Counted from the stretch's first letter, positions 7,102 through 15,631 are shown. The stretch: DNA of 64,000 nt from JAUVRX01 sp049664225 (GCA_049664225.1 JBATEX010000114.1:1-64000), one strand, 5' to 3'. Made by a program: numbers and translations. Notes: generated by a model not told the origin, from the letters alone.

Positions 7102-7134
7102 AAAGTTGCAACACCTCGTTTCACAAACGTCTCA

Positions 7135-7195
7135 AAAGTGGGTGGCACCTTTGCATGCATGGCGCTTCCCCGCCGAAAAGTGGGTGGCAACTTTG
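7135..7195 (+). repeat. Two REP-like copies of AAAGTGGGTGGCACCTTT
   Basis: AAAAGTGGGTGGCACCTTTG (about 7135-7154) and AAAAGTGGGTGGCAACTTTG (about 7176-7195) lie in tandem after the stop of the sigma-54 activator. The same motif flanks the REP-associated transposase at 15632 and 16890 and recurs at 24218 and 24258. Confidence 0.7.
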
Positions 7196-7214
7196 AGAGA
7201 AGTGGGAACGTGGG

Positions 7215-8648
7215 TTACTTCAGGAGGCCGTGTTCGCGCATCTTGCGCCACAGGGTCGTCCGACTCATGCCCAGAGCCTCTGCCGCTTCGGTGCGGCGCC
7301 ACTGGTGCGCTTCGAGGGCAGATCGAATGCGCTCGTGCTCCGGGTCGCCGTCGAGCGGGACTTCGACGCGAGGCTCCGGTGCCGACTGCGGCTCGGGCAC
7401 GGGCTCGGGCCGGGGGCGGAAGGGGTGGGTAACGGTCACCGGCAGGGGCTCGGCGCCGGAGACTTCCAGCGGTAGATCCTGGGGATGGAGGGTCTGGCTC
7501 CGGCTGACCGCCACCGCGTACTCGAGGGCGTTCTCCAACTCGCGGACGTTGCCGGGCCAGGAGTAGCGGAGAAGTGCCCGCATCGCATCGGGTGAGAGCC
7601 TGACCGAGCGATCGTGCCGAGCTCCCACACGGGCCAGAAGGCTACGCGCCAGGGGCTCGATGTCTTCTCGCCTCTTGCGCAGAGGCGGTACTTCGATAGG
7701 TACGACTCGCAGCCGATAGTAGAGATCCTCGCGAAACGAGTCGTCGAGGATGGCCTGTCGAAGGTCCTTGTTCGTGGCTGCGATAACTCTGGCGTCGGAA
7801 GTCCGGCTCTCGCTCTCGCCGACCCGCTCGAAGGTCCTCTCTTGCAGTACCCGCAACAGCTTCACTTGTAGGTGGACGGGAATATCGCCCACTTCGTCGA
7901 GGAAGATCGTGCCGCCCGAGGCGAGCTCGAATCGACCCACCCGGTCCCGCACGGCTCCCGTGAATGCACCCCGAACATGGCCAAAGAGCTCGCTCTCCAG
8001 CAGATCTTGCGGAATGGCACCCGAATTGACCGCTACGAAAGGTCCCTTGCTGCGGGGTGAGTGCACATGGATGGCGCGTGCCACGAGCTCCTTGCCGGTG
8101 CCGCTGTCTCCGGTGATGAGGACCGTGGCGTCGCTCTCTGCGAGGTGCTCGATCAGGCCGAAAATGCGCAGCATCGAGGCGGACCTCGCCACGAGCCCTG
8201 AGAACACCGTGGGGGCCGCCGATGCCGATTGGTGATCCTCCTGGCTCGGTCGGGCGACGATGACGTATGCAACCCTGGGGTCGCAGACCTCGGAATCGCC
8301 GTGGAGCACCGGCGCTGTGCTGATCGAGACCAGATGTGGCTGAAACCCCTCGATCTGGAGGGTGGCACCCCAGCCTTCGCGGCGGTCACCGGCCGACAAG
8401 GCCCGACGGAGCGAGCCCTCGACACCGAATAGCTCGGTTCCGAGGATGGATTCGATAGGCAGGCCAATGATCGCTTTTGCCGCTCCCGGGCCCATGATCC
8501 GATCCAGACCCTTGGAAGCGTGGACGACCTGGAAGCTGCGATTGACGCAGACGAGAGCCCGGCCCAACGACTCGAAGAGGGTGCTGACGCCGTCCAGAAT
8601 GTCGTCGGCACCGAGTCCCGAGGGGGGCCACTCATCTAAAGGAGGCAT
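7215..8648 (-). CDS. PAS - AAA+ sigma-54 activator - Fis HTH (enhancer-binding protein)
   Basis: A 477-residue enhancer-binding protein. An N-terminal PAS-like sensory domain (about 15-150) is followed by an AAA+ domain with Walker A TGDSGTGKE, the sigma-54-contacting GAFTGA in GHVRGAFTGAVRDR, and Walker B GGTIFLDEVGDIP, then a Fis-type helix-turn-helix at the end (EALGMSRTTLWRKMREHG). There is no REC domain, so the PAS domain senses the signal directly, perhaps redox or a ligand. The start at 8648 has AGGAAG upstream. The gene is last in the Hmc-like cluster and directly upstream of the sigma-54 promoter at 6984-7000, its likely target. Confidence 0.93.
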   Translation of the reverse strand: MPPLDEWPPSGLGADDILDGVSTLFESLGRALVCVNRSFQVVHASKGLDRIMGPGAAKAIIGLPIESILGTELFGVEGSLRRALSAGDRREGWGATLQIEGFQPHLVSISTAPVLHGDSEVCDPRVAYVIVARPSQEDHQSASAAPTVFSGLVARSASMLRIFGLIEHLAESDATVLITGDSGTGKELVARAIHVHSPRSKGPFVAVNSGAIPQDLLESELFGHVRGAFTGAVRDRVGRFELASGGTIFLDEVGDIPVHLQVKLLRVLQERTFERVGESESRTSDARVIAATNKDLRQAILDDSFREDLYYRLRVVPIEVPPLRKRREDIEPLARSLLARVGARHDRSVRLSPDAMRALLRYSWPGNVRELENALEYAVAVSRSQTLHPQDLPLEVSGAEPLPVTVTHPFRPRPEPVPEPQSAPEPRVEVPLDGDPEHERIRSALEAHQWRRTEAAEALGMSRTTLWRKMREHGLLK

Positions 8649-8676
8649 GAGTCTCTTCCTGCAGGAGCCAACACCT

Positions 8677-9198
8677 CTACTCCCACCAGATGTCCAGCGC
8701 GCTCGGTTGGCTGAGCCTTTCGGGCTCGAAGCCAAGGCGACGCAGCTCGGAGATGACGGCTTCCTCCACTTCGGGAATGGAGTTCATGACCGGCTCGCTG
8801 AGCGTCGTCTGAAGCTCGACCTCGGAGGGGATGACTCCGACCAACAGGACATCGTCCGGCGCCTCGCCGATGAAATCACCGGCCAGCAGCGCATCCCGCA
8901 GGCTGGGGTCGTGGGGTGAAAGGCGCAGCGAAGGAAGGATCTTGGCAATATCTTGTTGCCGGTAGAGGTGCACCTCTCCAGGGTCTCCTTTCGCCTTGAC
9001 GGCATCGAGGACGATTACGGCATCGAACCGGGCCATGTAATTGACGAACTCTGGCCCTGGGGTTCCCAGATCGAGAAGCTCGATCTCCGACGGGAAGATG
9101 TAGTTGGCCTTCAGAAATTGGAGGACGTACGCACCGAAGGCGTCGTCACCCATGATGATGCTACCCAGTGCGATAATTCCGACTTGCATGGGCTTCAA
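8677..9198 (-). CDS. NiFe-hydrogenase maturation endopeptidase (HybD/HyaD family)
   Basis: A 173-residue M52-type protease. The GxGN-like start is GIIALGSIIMGDDAFG, where Asp19 stands at the place of the usual Glu nickel ligand. A second ligand Asp lies in FDAVIVLDAVK (about 60-70) and a His in LSPHDPSL. Such proteases cut the C-terminal tail from the hydrogenase large subunit after Ni-Fe insertion; the target here would be HybC at 17009-18706. A TTG start at 9198 has AAGG at good distance; the ATG at 9189 is the alternative. The gene is in the Hmc-like operon rather than in the hyb operon, which ties the two units together. Confidence 0.88.
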   Translation of the reverse strand: MKPMQVGIIALGSIIMGDDAFGAYVLQFLKANYIFPSEIELLDLGTPGPEFVNYMARFDAVIVLDAVKAKGDPGEVHLYRQQDIAKILPSLRLSPHDPSLRDALLAGDFIGEAPDDVLLVGVIPSEVELQTTLSEPVMNSIPEVEEAVISELRRLGFEPERLSQPSALDIWWE

Positions 9199-9215
9199 GT
9201 ATATGCGCCTTGCTG

Positions 9216-9341
9216 CTAATCCTTACCTCCAGGTTCTCGGAGATACCGCACGAAAAAGACCAGCAGAACCAGGAAGCTCATCAGGAGCAGGTACTCGAGT
9301 CCCTTGGTCTCGAAGATGTTGACGTAGGTGTAGGTCTCCAT
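9216..9341 (-). CDS. Small single-pass membrane protein, HmcD-like position
   Basis: A 41-residue open frame with AAGGAG eight bases before the ATG. The sequence reads METYTYVNIFETKGLEY, then one hydrophobic helix of about 18 residues, then a short basic and charged tail. It lies 14 nt after the NrfD-like gene on the same strand and has the size and place of the small subunit (HmcD) in Hmc-type transmembrane complexes. It probably stabilises the NrfD subunit. Too short for many gene callers. Similarity to HmcD is from memory and position, not a search. Confidence 0.7.
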   Translation of the reverse strand: METYTYVNIFETKGLEYLLLMSFLVLLVFFVRYLREPGGKD

Positions 9342-9355
9342 GGTCCGTTCTCCTT

Positions 9356-10609
9356 CTACAGGCTGGCCGCAGCGGCTGCCCGCTCCGGCTTCTCCTGTGT
9401 GTCCGAGGGCAACTCATGCGCCTCGCGCAGTACCGGCATGCGTAGGACGATCCAGCGGAATACCCAGATCTCTGCCGAGACCACCATCATTGTCACCACG
9501 ATCTCCTGCCAGCTGGGGTAGTACCTGACCGGCAAATACCAGTTGTAGGCGATGATCGAGATGTTGAGGCGATTGAGGACGATCCCCAGCAGGGTGAGCA
9601 CCGCGGCGGTGCGGATGATACCGAGGCTACGATGACGCACTCCGTAGGCGAACATGAAACAGGGAATCAGCACGAGTCCGATGATCTCCAGAAGGTACCA
9701 GGCCCCCCATCCGCTGAGGAGCATCGTCCACTGCTTGTCGTGGAGAAAGATCAGCGCCCTGAAGAAGTAGTACACGAACATGGCAATGGCAGCACCCTTT
9801 GCGAGACCTATCACGAGGTCCTCGAAAGAGTGGTGCTTCTTGGGATCGATCTGGTCCTTGAAGACCCTGTGGCTGAGGGTGCCTTCCAGGATGACCATCG
9901 AGAGGCCGGCGAAGATGCTGGAGACGAGAAAGAAGATCGGGATGAACTCCGAGTACCAAAGCGGGTGGATCTTGGGCTTGGCCATCAAATAGAGCGCGCC
10001 GAGACCGGACTGGTGCAGGCTGGAGAGGGTCACACCGAAGATCACCGCAGAGAGCGTCATGGCAGAGAGGATTCGCCGGGCTCGCCGGGCTCCCAGCCAC
10101 TCGGCCACCACCGGGGAGAACTCCAGAAGCTCCGCCAGCATGTAGAGCAGAAAATGCCAGGAAACCAGGAAAAGTACGGAGTTGAATCCGAAGGAGTTAC
10201 CGATGATCGGGTTGATGATGTTCCAGGGCCGGCCGAGATCGAGGGCCAGGGCCCCAGCGTAGAAGACATATGCCAGAAGGCCGTTCAGCACCGTGGCGCG
10301 GACGATGGGATGGTACTTCTCCATGCGCATGATGTAGACCGCGAAGGTGATGGTGTAGGCACCTCCGGCGAAGGCCACCCCGGTGATGACGTCGAATCCG
10401 ATCCAGAACCCCCAAGGGTAGTCCTGCGAGAGATTCGTGACCGAACCCAGGCCTTGGGTGAAACGGACGACCAGGATGCCGAGGCCCAGGAGAATGATGG
10501 GCACAGAGATCACATTGAAAGGGGTCAGAATCTTGCCCCGCGGACGCAACTGCGAGCGAAGGAAGCTCCAGAATCCGACTGGCTCACTGATGGTAGTCAC
10601 TCGACTCAT
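9356..10609 (-). CDS. NrfD/HmcC-type quinone-interacting membrane subunit
   Basis: A 417-residue polytopic protein with about ten hydrophobic segments and NrfD features: PWGFWIGFDVITGVAFAGGAY, LDLGRPWNI, SLHQSGLGALYL, PLWYSEFIPIFF. NrfD subunits exchange electrons between a periplasmic iron-sulfur partner and menaquinone. The start at 10609 (MSRVTTISEP) has GGAGGGAAACC upstream. It follows the Tat ferredoxin gene by 34 nt and precedes the 41-residue peptide. It is a paralogue of the HybB protein at 18719-19915 (shared PWGLWISFDVVTG-type motifs). The module likely links periplasmic cytochromes to the quinone pool. Confidence 0.9.
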   Translation of the reverse strand: MSRVTTISEPVGFWSFLRSQLRPRGKILTPFNVISVPIILLGLGILVVRFTQGLGSVTNLSQDYPWGFWIGFDVITGVAFAGGAYTITFAVYIMRMEKYHPIVRATVLNGLLAYVFYAGALALDLGRPWNIINPIIGNSFGFNSVLFLVSWHFLLYMLAELLEFSPVVAEWLGARRARRILSAMTLSAVIFGVTLSSLHQSGLGALYLMAKPKIHPLWYSEFIPIFFLVSSIFAGLSMVILEGTLSHRVFKDQIDPKKHHSFEDLVIGLAKGAAIAMFVYYFFRALIFLHDKQWTMLLSGWGAWYLLEIIGLVLIPCFMFAYGVRHRSLGIIRTAAVLTLLGIVLNRLNISIIAYNWYLPVRYYPSWQEIVVTMMVVSAEIWVFRWIVLRMPVLREAHELPSDTQEKPERAAAAASL

Positions 10610-10643
10610 GGTTTCCCTCCACAATTATCGACCGACATGACCG

Positions 10644-11489
10644 TTAGTCCTCATTGTCCGATCCAGTCATCTGATTCATTCCATAGAGCAGGGCAGGCAG
10701 GCCGAAGAGCACCAACGGGACACCATAGAGGAAATCCCGGGTGTACTCGGGATAGGGTGTCGTGCCTAGGTCGGTGCGAAAGCCCACCTCTTCGAAGGGT
10801 ACCGCCGACAGATACAGCCAACCGGTGCCACCCACTTCGTGCTCCCCGTAGATCTTGTGGACGTAGCGCTCGGGATGGTTGTAGATCCTCACCCGGGCTA
10901 TCTCCATGAGATCGCGCTTCATCCCGAACATGAGGGCATCGGTGGGGCAGGCTTCGACGCAGGCTGGCTTCTTGCCTTCCTGGAGACGATCGAAGCAGAG
11001 GTTGCATTTCTGGATCTTCGGGTTCCACTCGTGATACTCGAACTTCGGGATGTCGAAGGGGCAGGAGACCATGCAAAAGCGGCAGCCCATGCATTTTCTC
11101 GAACGCCAGATCACCGGGCCCTCCTGGGTCTTGTACATGGCATTGGTCAGGCAGGCGGCGGTGCAGGCGGGCTGCCAGCAGTGCATGCACTGTTTCTTGA
11201 CGAAAACCTCACCTTCCGAGGTGTCGAAGCGGTTGACGACAGTCCAGGCGGTCTCGCTGGTATCGCGCTGCGTCTCGAGAGCCCCGTCGTTGGCTATGTC
11301 GGGCACAGGGAAGTCGTGCTCGGTGGCGCAGGCTTTCTCGCAGGCCCTGCAACCGATGCAGCGGGTGGTGTCGACCAGCACGCCGTAGAACTCCGGCGAA
11401 GGCGACGAGCTCTCGGACCCCTTCGCGCCGGTGCCGGTCAAGGCCGCTCCCGCGACTCCAGTGACTTTCAGGAAATCCCTCCGATTCAT
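10644..11489 (-). CDS. Tat-exported 4Fe-4S ferredoxin subunit (HmcB/HybA-like)
   Basis: A 281-residue periplasmic iron-sulfur protein. Tat signal MNRRDFLKVTGVAGAA, then four cysteine clusters: CIGCRACEKAC, CMHCWQPACTAAC, CMGCRFCMVSC, and CNLCF...CVEAC, as in four-cluster electron-transfer subunits. A C-terminal hydrophobic helix (about 250-272) anchors it to the membrane. It resembles the HybA protein at 19912-20805 through KIYGE...GGT..LYLS.VPFE, so the two arose by duplication. Start at 11489 with AAGGAGG upstream; the ATG overlaps the stop of the five-heme cytochrome gene (ATGA). It should pass electrons between that cytochrome and the NrfD subunit. Confidence 0.92.
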   Translation of the reverse strand: MNRRDFLKVTGVAGAALTGTGAKGSESSSPSPEFYGVLVDTTRCIGCRACEKACATEHDFPVPDIANDGALETQRDTSETAWTVVNRFDTSEGEVFVKKQCMHCWQPACTAACLTNAMYKTQEGPVIWRSRKCMGCRFCMVSCPFDIPKFEYHEWNPKIQKCNLCFDRLQEGKKPACVEACPTDALMFGMKRDLMEIARVRIYNHPERYVHKIYGEHEVGGTGWLYLSAVPFEEVGFRTDLGTTPYPEYTRDFLYGVPLVLFGLPALLYGMNQMTGSDNED

Positions 11490-12016
11490 CCTTCGACCTC
11501 CTTCTGGGGCGACAGCTGGTCGTGCCCGGCACTGTCTTGCGAAGCTGGTCTTACGGCGCCCTGATGGCAGACACCGCAATTTCGAGTCGCCTCCGGCCCT
11601 GTGGCGACCTCATGGCACTTCCAGCAACTTTGATGAATGACGACCTTGGCGCTCATGGTCTCATCGGCGACTGCGTGGGGCGCGCTGTGATGGCAGGTGG
11701 AACAGGCCTGCGGACAGGCCGGGTCATCACTGTCGTGATGACAGGTAGTGCAATCGATCCAAAAATCCTGCAAGTAGTCCTCGTGAGGCATCTGCAGCTT
11801 GACGGCGTGGGTCTCGTGATGACAGTCCGCACACGGGATCTCGAAGTCCTCACTGTGCATCTGGTGGGCGAACGTGACTTCGCCGACCGAGGATGGCGAA
11901 ACGATGACGTCCGGTGGTGCGGGTGAGAGGCATCGATTCTCGACGGATTGACCCGTTGCGGCGACCGCAGACAGGCCACCGATCACCACACACAAAAAAC
12001 GGGTGGCACTTTTCAT
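11486..12016 (-). CDS. Five-heme c-type cytochrome (class III / c7-like)
   Basis: A 176-residue secreted protein: signal peptide to about residue 22, then CxxCH motifs CADCH, CTTCH, CSTCH, CWKCH and CGVCH with additional His residues (CHHETH, CHHDSD, CHHSAPH) suited to bis-His ligation, as in cytochrome c3/c7. It is the first gene of the Hmc-like operon and overlaps the ferredoxin gene by four bases. In Hmc-type complexes a periplasmic multiheme cytochrome receives electrons from hydrogenase and gives them to the ferredoxin-NrfD pair; the hyb hydrogenase lies 5 kb away. Start at 12016 with GGAGG upstream. Confidence 0.9.
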   Translation of the reverse strand: MKSATRFLCVVIGGLSAVAATGQSVENRCLSPAPPDVIVSPSSVGEVTFAHQMHSEDFEIPCADCHHETHAVKLQMPHEDYLQDFWIDCTTCHHDSDDPACPQACSTCHHSAPHAVADETMSAKVVIHQSCWKCHEVATGPEATRNCGVCHQGAVRPASQDSAGHDQLSPQKEVEG

Positions 12017-12077
12017 TCTTCGATCCTCCAGGGATCAGACTCGCTCGAGTCAGGGTAGAACCTTGAGTGCCTACGGC

Positions 12078-13265
12078 TCATGAAACCGGCGTCCCGGCGT
12101 TGCTGGAGCCAACGAACGTATCGCTGAAGACAGACCAGGAGAGCTCGACTCCTCTCAACTGGGCCGCCTCGGGAGTCGTTTCCGTTGCTCGCTCTCCTTC
12201 ATCCTCTGCTTTGCGCAGAGTCGTCAACCGGCTCCAGAAGTCACGGATCTCACTCTCGTACCAAGGCAGAGCGTCGGCACCTATCTTCAGCTGACCGAGC
12301 TCCTCGCTGAGCTTGGAGGGCTCCATGCAGCAGATCCACCCCAGGGCGAAGGGTCGCCTGGTTACGAGCTCCAGGTAATAGGTGAGATCGTGATTGACGC
12401 CGGTGACCTTGCCGGTAAGGGGCGATGGAAACGCCAAGGTCGATTCACCCCGACGCAAGGAGAAGAGCGGCTCTCCCTTGCGAATGTGACTGCCCTGCGT
12501 CGGAAAGTCGATGTCCTTGATGTCTTCGAGAGACTTCAATGCGAAGTCGTCGAGCCCAATCCGCGCCTCTCCGGTGATGTCGATGCCCACCCAGGTGTGC
12601 TCGGGCGAGACATAGATGCCGCCCGGTACGTTGATGACGTTGGGCGAGTGAGACTCTTCGACCGCGGCGGTCACCAGTTGCACGCGAGGTGCGATCTCTT
12701 TCTCGATCCGATCCTGACGGCGGATCAGACACCTGTTGGTGAAAGCGCCCAGCTCTTCCGGGGTAAAGGGCTTTTCGACATAGTCCATGGCGCCGAATCG
12801 CATGGTCGACACCGCGGACTCGATCGTTCCGTAGCCGGTGATCATGACGACGTCGATGTCCGGTCGTAGGTGCTTGACCGCCTTGGTCAGGTCCATCCCG
12901 TCCATTCCAGGCATCTTCAGATCCGTGAAGACGAAGTCGTAGTCGTTCTTTCGCACTAGTCCCAGGGCCTCCTGGGCCGTTTCCACGGTATCCACTGAGA
13001 AGCCCTCCAGGACGAGAATCTTGCGAAAGCTGTCGAGTACGACTGGTTCGTCGTCGACGGCGAGAATGCGGGCCTTCGGCGACTCGACCTCGACCCGTTT
13101 GAGGCTGACGGCTTCATCGGTGTAGTCGAGTCTGAGGCCAGTATCCAGGGCTTCGGCCCGTTCCTTCTTGAGCTTGGCGTCCTCCCTCTTCTTCAGGGCG
13201 AGGCGCAGCAGGAGGTCGACAACAAAGAAGACGACGACAGTCAGTAGGACGATTACAACGACCAT
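12078..13265 (-). CDS. Membrane-anchored response regulator fused to a GcvH-like (lipoyl-fold) domain
   Basis: A 395-residue protein in three parts. Residues 1-24 form one transmembrane helix, followed by a basic linker. Residues about 66-180 form a REC domain (AVDDE, phospho-acceptor Asp115 in FTDLKMPG, MITGYG, KPF). Residues about 215-330 resemble the glycine-cleavage H protein (YVSPEHTWVGID..GEARIGLDDFA, then SPLTGKVTGVN). The lysine that carries lipoate in GcvH is absent: the stretch reads FSLRRGESTLAF. No DNA-binding domain is present. Start at 13265 with GGGAGG upstream. It follows a similar but shorter fusion on the same strand, behind a heme-motif kinase. Output is unknown. Confidence 0.85.
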   Translation of the reverse strand: MVVVIVLLTVVVFFVVDLLLRLALKKREDAKLKKERAEALDTGLRLDYTDEAVSLKRVEVESPKARILAVDDEPVVLDSFRKILVLEGFSVDTVETAQEALGLVRKNDYDFVFTDLKMPGMDGMDLTKAVKHLRPDIDVVMITGYGTIESAVSTMRFGAMDYVEKPFTPEELGAFTNRCLIRRQDRIEKEIAPRVQLVTAAVEESHSPNVINVPGGIYVSPEHTWVGIDITGEARIGLDDFALKSLEDIKDIDFPTQGSHIRKGEPLFSLRRGESTLAFPSPLTGKVTGVNHDLTYYLELVTRRPFALGWICCMEPSKLSEELGQLKIGADALPWYESEIRDFWSRLTTLRKAEDEGERATETTPEAAQLRGVELSWSVFSDTFVGSSNAGTPVS

Positions 13266-13293
13266 GGCATTACCTCCCAGTCGAATCGGTGGT

Positions 13294-14127
13294 TCACGAA
13301 TCCGAATTCCTCTCACCTTCCAGGGTCGGCCGGCGAGAGATCATTGGCAACTCCCGCTCGAGGTCTGAAGGAATGATCTGTGCTAACCAGCCGGCGCCGA
13401 GCGGATCCCGGTCGAGAACTTGCGGGTCGGCTTCGAGCTGTTTGTTTGTGGTCAGGATCTGGCCACTCAGAGGGGCCCAGACGCGATGCACGAGACCTCC
13501 ATGGCTCAGAATCCGCACCAGGGTTTTGCCCTGAACCGAGTGCTCGGAACCACCGGAGAACTTGATGGTTTCGATCTCCCGAAGCATCCCAGCGAAGGTC
13601 TCGGCGGCCCCGATGGTCGCCATGCCGTCCTGATCGATGCGAGCCCAGCTGTGGCGTCCGAGTTGATAGGTCTCAACTCCGACATCGGCGTCGTGCCGGG
13701 CGGCTTCTTTCGCCTGGAAGTCGGGTGACAGTGAGCCCGAGGCGCCACTTGCTACCCGAAAGCGAATTGCGCGTCGTACCACGCCCAGAAGCTCGCGGGG
13801 GTCGAACGGTTTTGGGATGAAGTCGAAGGCGCCAAGCTGAAAGGACTCAAGGGCGTTCTCCAGAGTGGCATAGCCGGTGACCATCACGATCTCCGGAGGG
13901 TTGGCCAGGGAACGGGTATGGTCGAAGAGTTCGAAGCCGGAGGTTCCGGGCAGCTTGAGATCGCAGAGCACGAGCTTGTAGGCGTCGCGTCGTATCTTGC
14001 CGATCGCGCTATCGATCTCGGCGGCAGTATCTGTCGTGATTCCGGCCCAGTTCAGCACTCGCTCGGCTGCCAACCGGACAACCGGTTCGTCTTCGACGAT
14101 CAAGACATCAGTCTGTGGTTCGCTCAT
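13294..14127 (-). CDS. Response regulator fused to a GcvH-like domain (soluble paralogue)
   Basis: A 277-residue protein. Residues about 6-125 form a REC domain (LIVEDE, Asp56 in LVLCDLKLPG, MVTGYA, PKPFD). The rest (about 155-260) is H-protein-like: YQLGRHSWARIDQDGMATIGAAETFA and WAPLSGQILTTN. Again there is no lysine at the lipoylation position (ILSHGGLVHRVWAP). Its start overlaps the end of the kinase gene, so translation is coupled. The membrane-anchored paralogue follows 28 nt later. With no DNA-binding domain, the pair may signal by protein contact, for example with the Hmc-like complex encoded downstream. Confidence 0.85.
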   Translation of the reverse strand: MSEPQTDVLIVEDEPVVRLAAERVLNWAGITTDTAAEIDSAIGKIRRDAYKLVLCDLKLPGTSGFELFDHTRSLANPPEIVMVTGYATLENALESFQLGAFDFIPKPFDPRELLGVVRRAIRFRVASGASGSLSPDFQAKEAARHDADVGVETYQLGRHSWARIDQDGMATIGAAETFAGMLREIETIKFSGGSEHSVQGKTLVRILSHGGLVHRVWAPLSGQILTTNKQLEADPQVLDRDPLGAGWLAQIIPSDLERELPMISRRPTLEGERNSDS

Positions 14128-15631
14128 CGCTGATCCCGTTGGTAGATCTGCTGGACTCGCTTACCGGCAGGTGGACGGTGAATGTGGTTCCTCGTCTTGG
14201 CTGGCTGTCAACCGAGATGGTGCCGCCGTGCTCCTTGACGATCCCCCAGGCGACAGCGAGGCCCAGACCGGTGCCGCCCGTGTCTCGAGTCGTAAAGAAG
14301 GGCTCGAAGACCTTCTGCAGATTCTGGCTGGGTATCCCGGAGCCGTTGTCCGCAACCTTGATCTCGATGTGGGATTTACCCTCGATCTTCTTGAGGTCGG
14401 TGCCGACGAAGATCTCGCCACCTTTCTTGGGCCCTATGGCGAGGGACGCGTTGACGAGGAGGTTGATGAGGACTTGGACCATCTGGTTAGCGTCGACCCG
14501 GACGGTAGGAAGTTCTTCGAGGAGGCCTCGTGTGACCTGGATGTTGGCCACATCGAGCTCGTGGTCGACGATGGCCAGGGCCTGGTTGACGATGGAGTTG
14601 ATGTCGGAGTTGGTCTTGCGAGGTGGCACTTGACGGGAAAAGTCCAGCAGACCCTTGACGATGTCGCGACAGCGTTTGGTCTCTCGTACGATGGTCTCCA
14701 GGTCTTCGCGAACTGCGGGGTCTTGGTCGGTCTGGTTGAGCAACAGACTGCTGAAAGTGAGGATTCCGGTGAGGGGGTTGTTGATCTCATGGGCGATGCC
14801 CGCCGCCAGTTGTCCGACGGAAGCCAGCTTGTTGGATTGGTAGAGCTGGCTCTCAGTCTCGGCGATCTTCCGGGTCATGTCGTTGAAGGAGTGCTGGAGC
14901 TTGCCGAGCTCGTCGTTGCGCTTGACTTCGATCCGATAGTCGAGATCGCCGGCCGCTACGGCGTCGGTAGCCTTCATCAGCTTGGCGACCGGCTTGCCGA
15001 CGAGTTGGTAGATGATCAGCCAGATGAGGAAGCTGATGGAGAGAATTGCGCCGCCGATGGTGATGAGAGCTTTGCCGCGCTCTTCGGCCATGTGGCGCTC
15101 GGTACCGGCGAGGTCCAGGGTGATGTCTAGGACACCGAGGACGGCCTGGTCGGGTGGGTGGGCGTGGCAGGCGGCCTCGGAACAGCTGGGTTCGTTGTAG
15201 ATCGGCTTGATGATGCCGAGGGCGTTGTTGAAGAAGCGTGTCCTCGAGGTTCTGTCGGGTCGCTCCAGGGGGGCGTCGGTGGCGTGGCAGACGTAGCAGG
15301 CCTCGGCTTGCTTGTCGACCATGGTACCGATGGATTTCTTGTCCGGTGAGTAGATGACTCGACCGTCTTTGTTGAGGATGCGAATGCCGAGGATGTTCTC
15401 CTGCCGGCCGATGGCATCGATGATCTGGCGCACTTCGTCCGGCTGGTTCTGCAGCATGGCGAAGCGTGTGCTTCGTTGAATGGTCTCGGCACTCTCGTCG
15501 GCGTAGCCTTCCATGACGGTGACCATGGAGCGCTGGTGTGAGGTGATCAGGAGGTTCGAGAAGAGGCCGAAGATGACGGCCGCGGTCAGAGCGACGGCCA
15601 CGATGAGCTGGTGACTGATCCTCGTCCTCAT
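14108..15631 (-). CDS. Sensor histidine kinase with periplasmic c-type heme motifs
   Basis: A 507-residue kinase. Transmembrane helix at about 8-30, periplasmic domain (about 31-184) with CYVCH (Cys112-His116) and a CX4CH site CSEAACH (Cys150-His156), second helix about 187-210, HAMP, then HisKA with phospho-His281 in GIAHEINNPLTG and a HATPase with NGSGIP and GTGLGLA. Heme attached to the sensor domain would report redox state or a gas such as NO or oxygen. The start at 15631 has AAGG upstream and overlaps a REP-like repeat. It is the first gene of kinase, REC-GcvH, REC-GcvH, followed by the Hmc-like operon, which it likely controls. Confidence 0.92.
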   Translation of the reverse strand: MRTRISHQLIVAVALTAAVIFGLFSNLLITSHQRSMVTVMEGYADESAETIQRSTRFAMLQNQPDEVRQIIDAIGRQENILGIRILNKDGRVIYSPDKKSIGTMVDKQAEACYVCHATDAPLERPDRTSRTRFFNNALGIIKPIYNEPSCSEAACHAHPPDQAVLGVLDITLDLAGTERHMAEERGKALITIGGAILSISFLIWLIIYQLVGKPVAKLMKATDAVAAGDLDYRIEVKRNDELGKLQHSFNDMTRKIAETESQLYQSNKLASVGQLAAGIAHEINNPLTGILTFSSLLLNQTDQDPAVREDLETIVRETKRCRDIVKGLLDFSRQVPPRKTNSDINSIVNQALAIVDHELDVANIQVTRGLLEELPTVRVDANQMVQVLINLLVNASLAIGPKKGGEIFVGTDLKKIEGKSHIEIKVADNGSGIPSQNLQKVFEPFFTTRDTGGTGLGLAVAWGIVKEHGGTISVDSQPRRGTTFTVHLPVSESSRSTNGISDERTTD

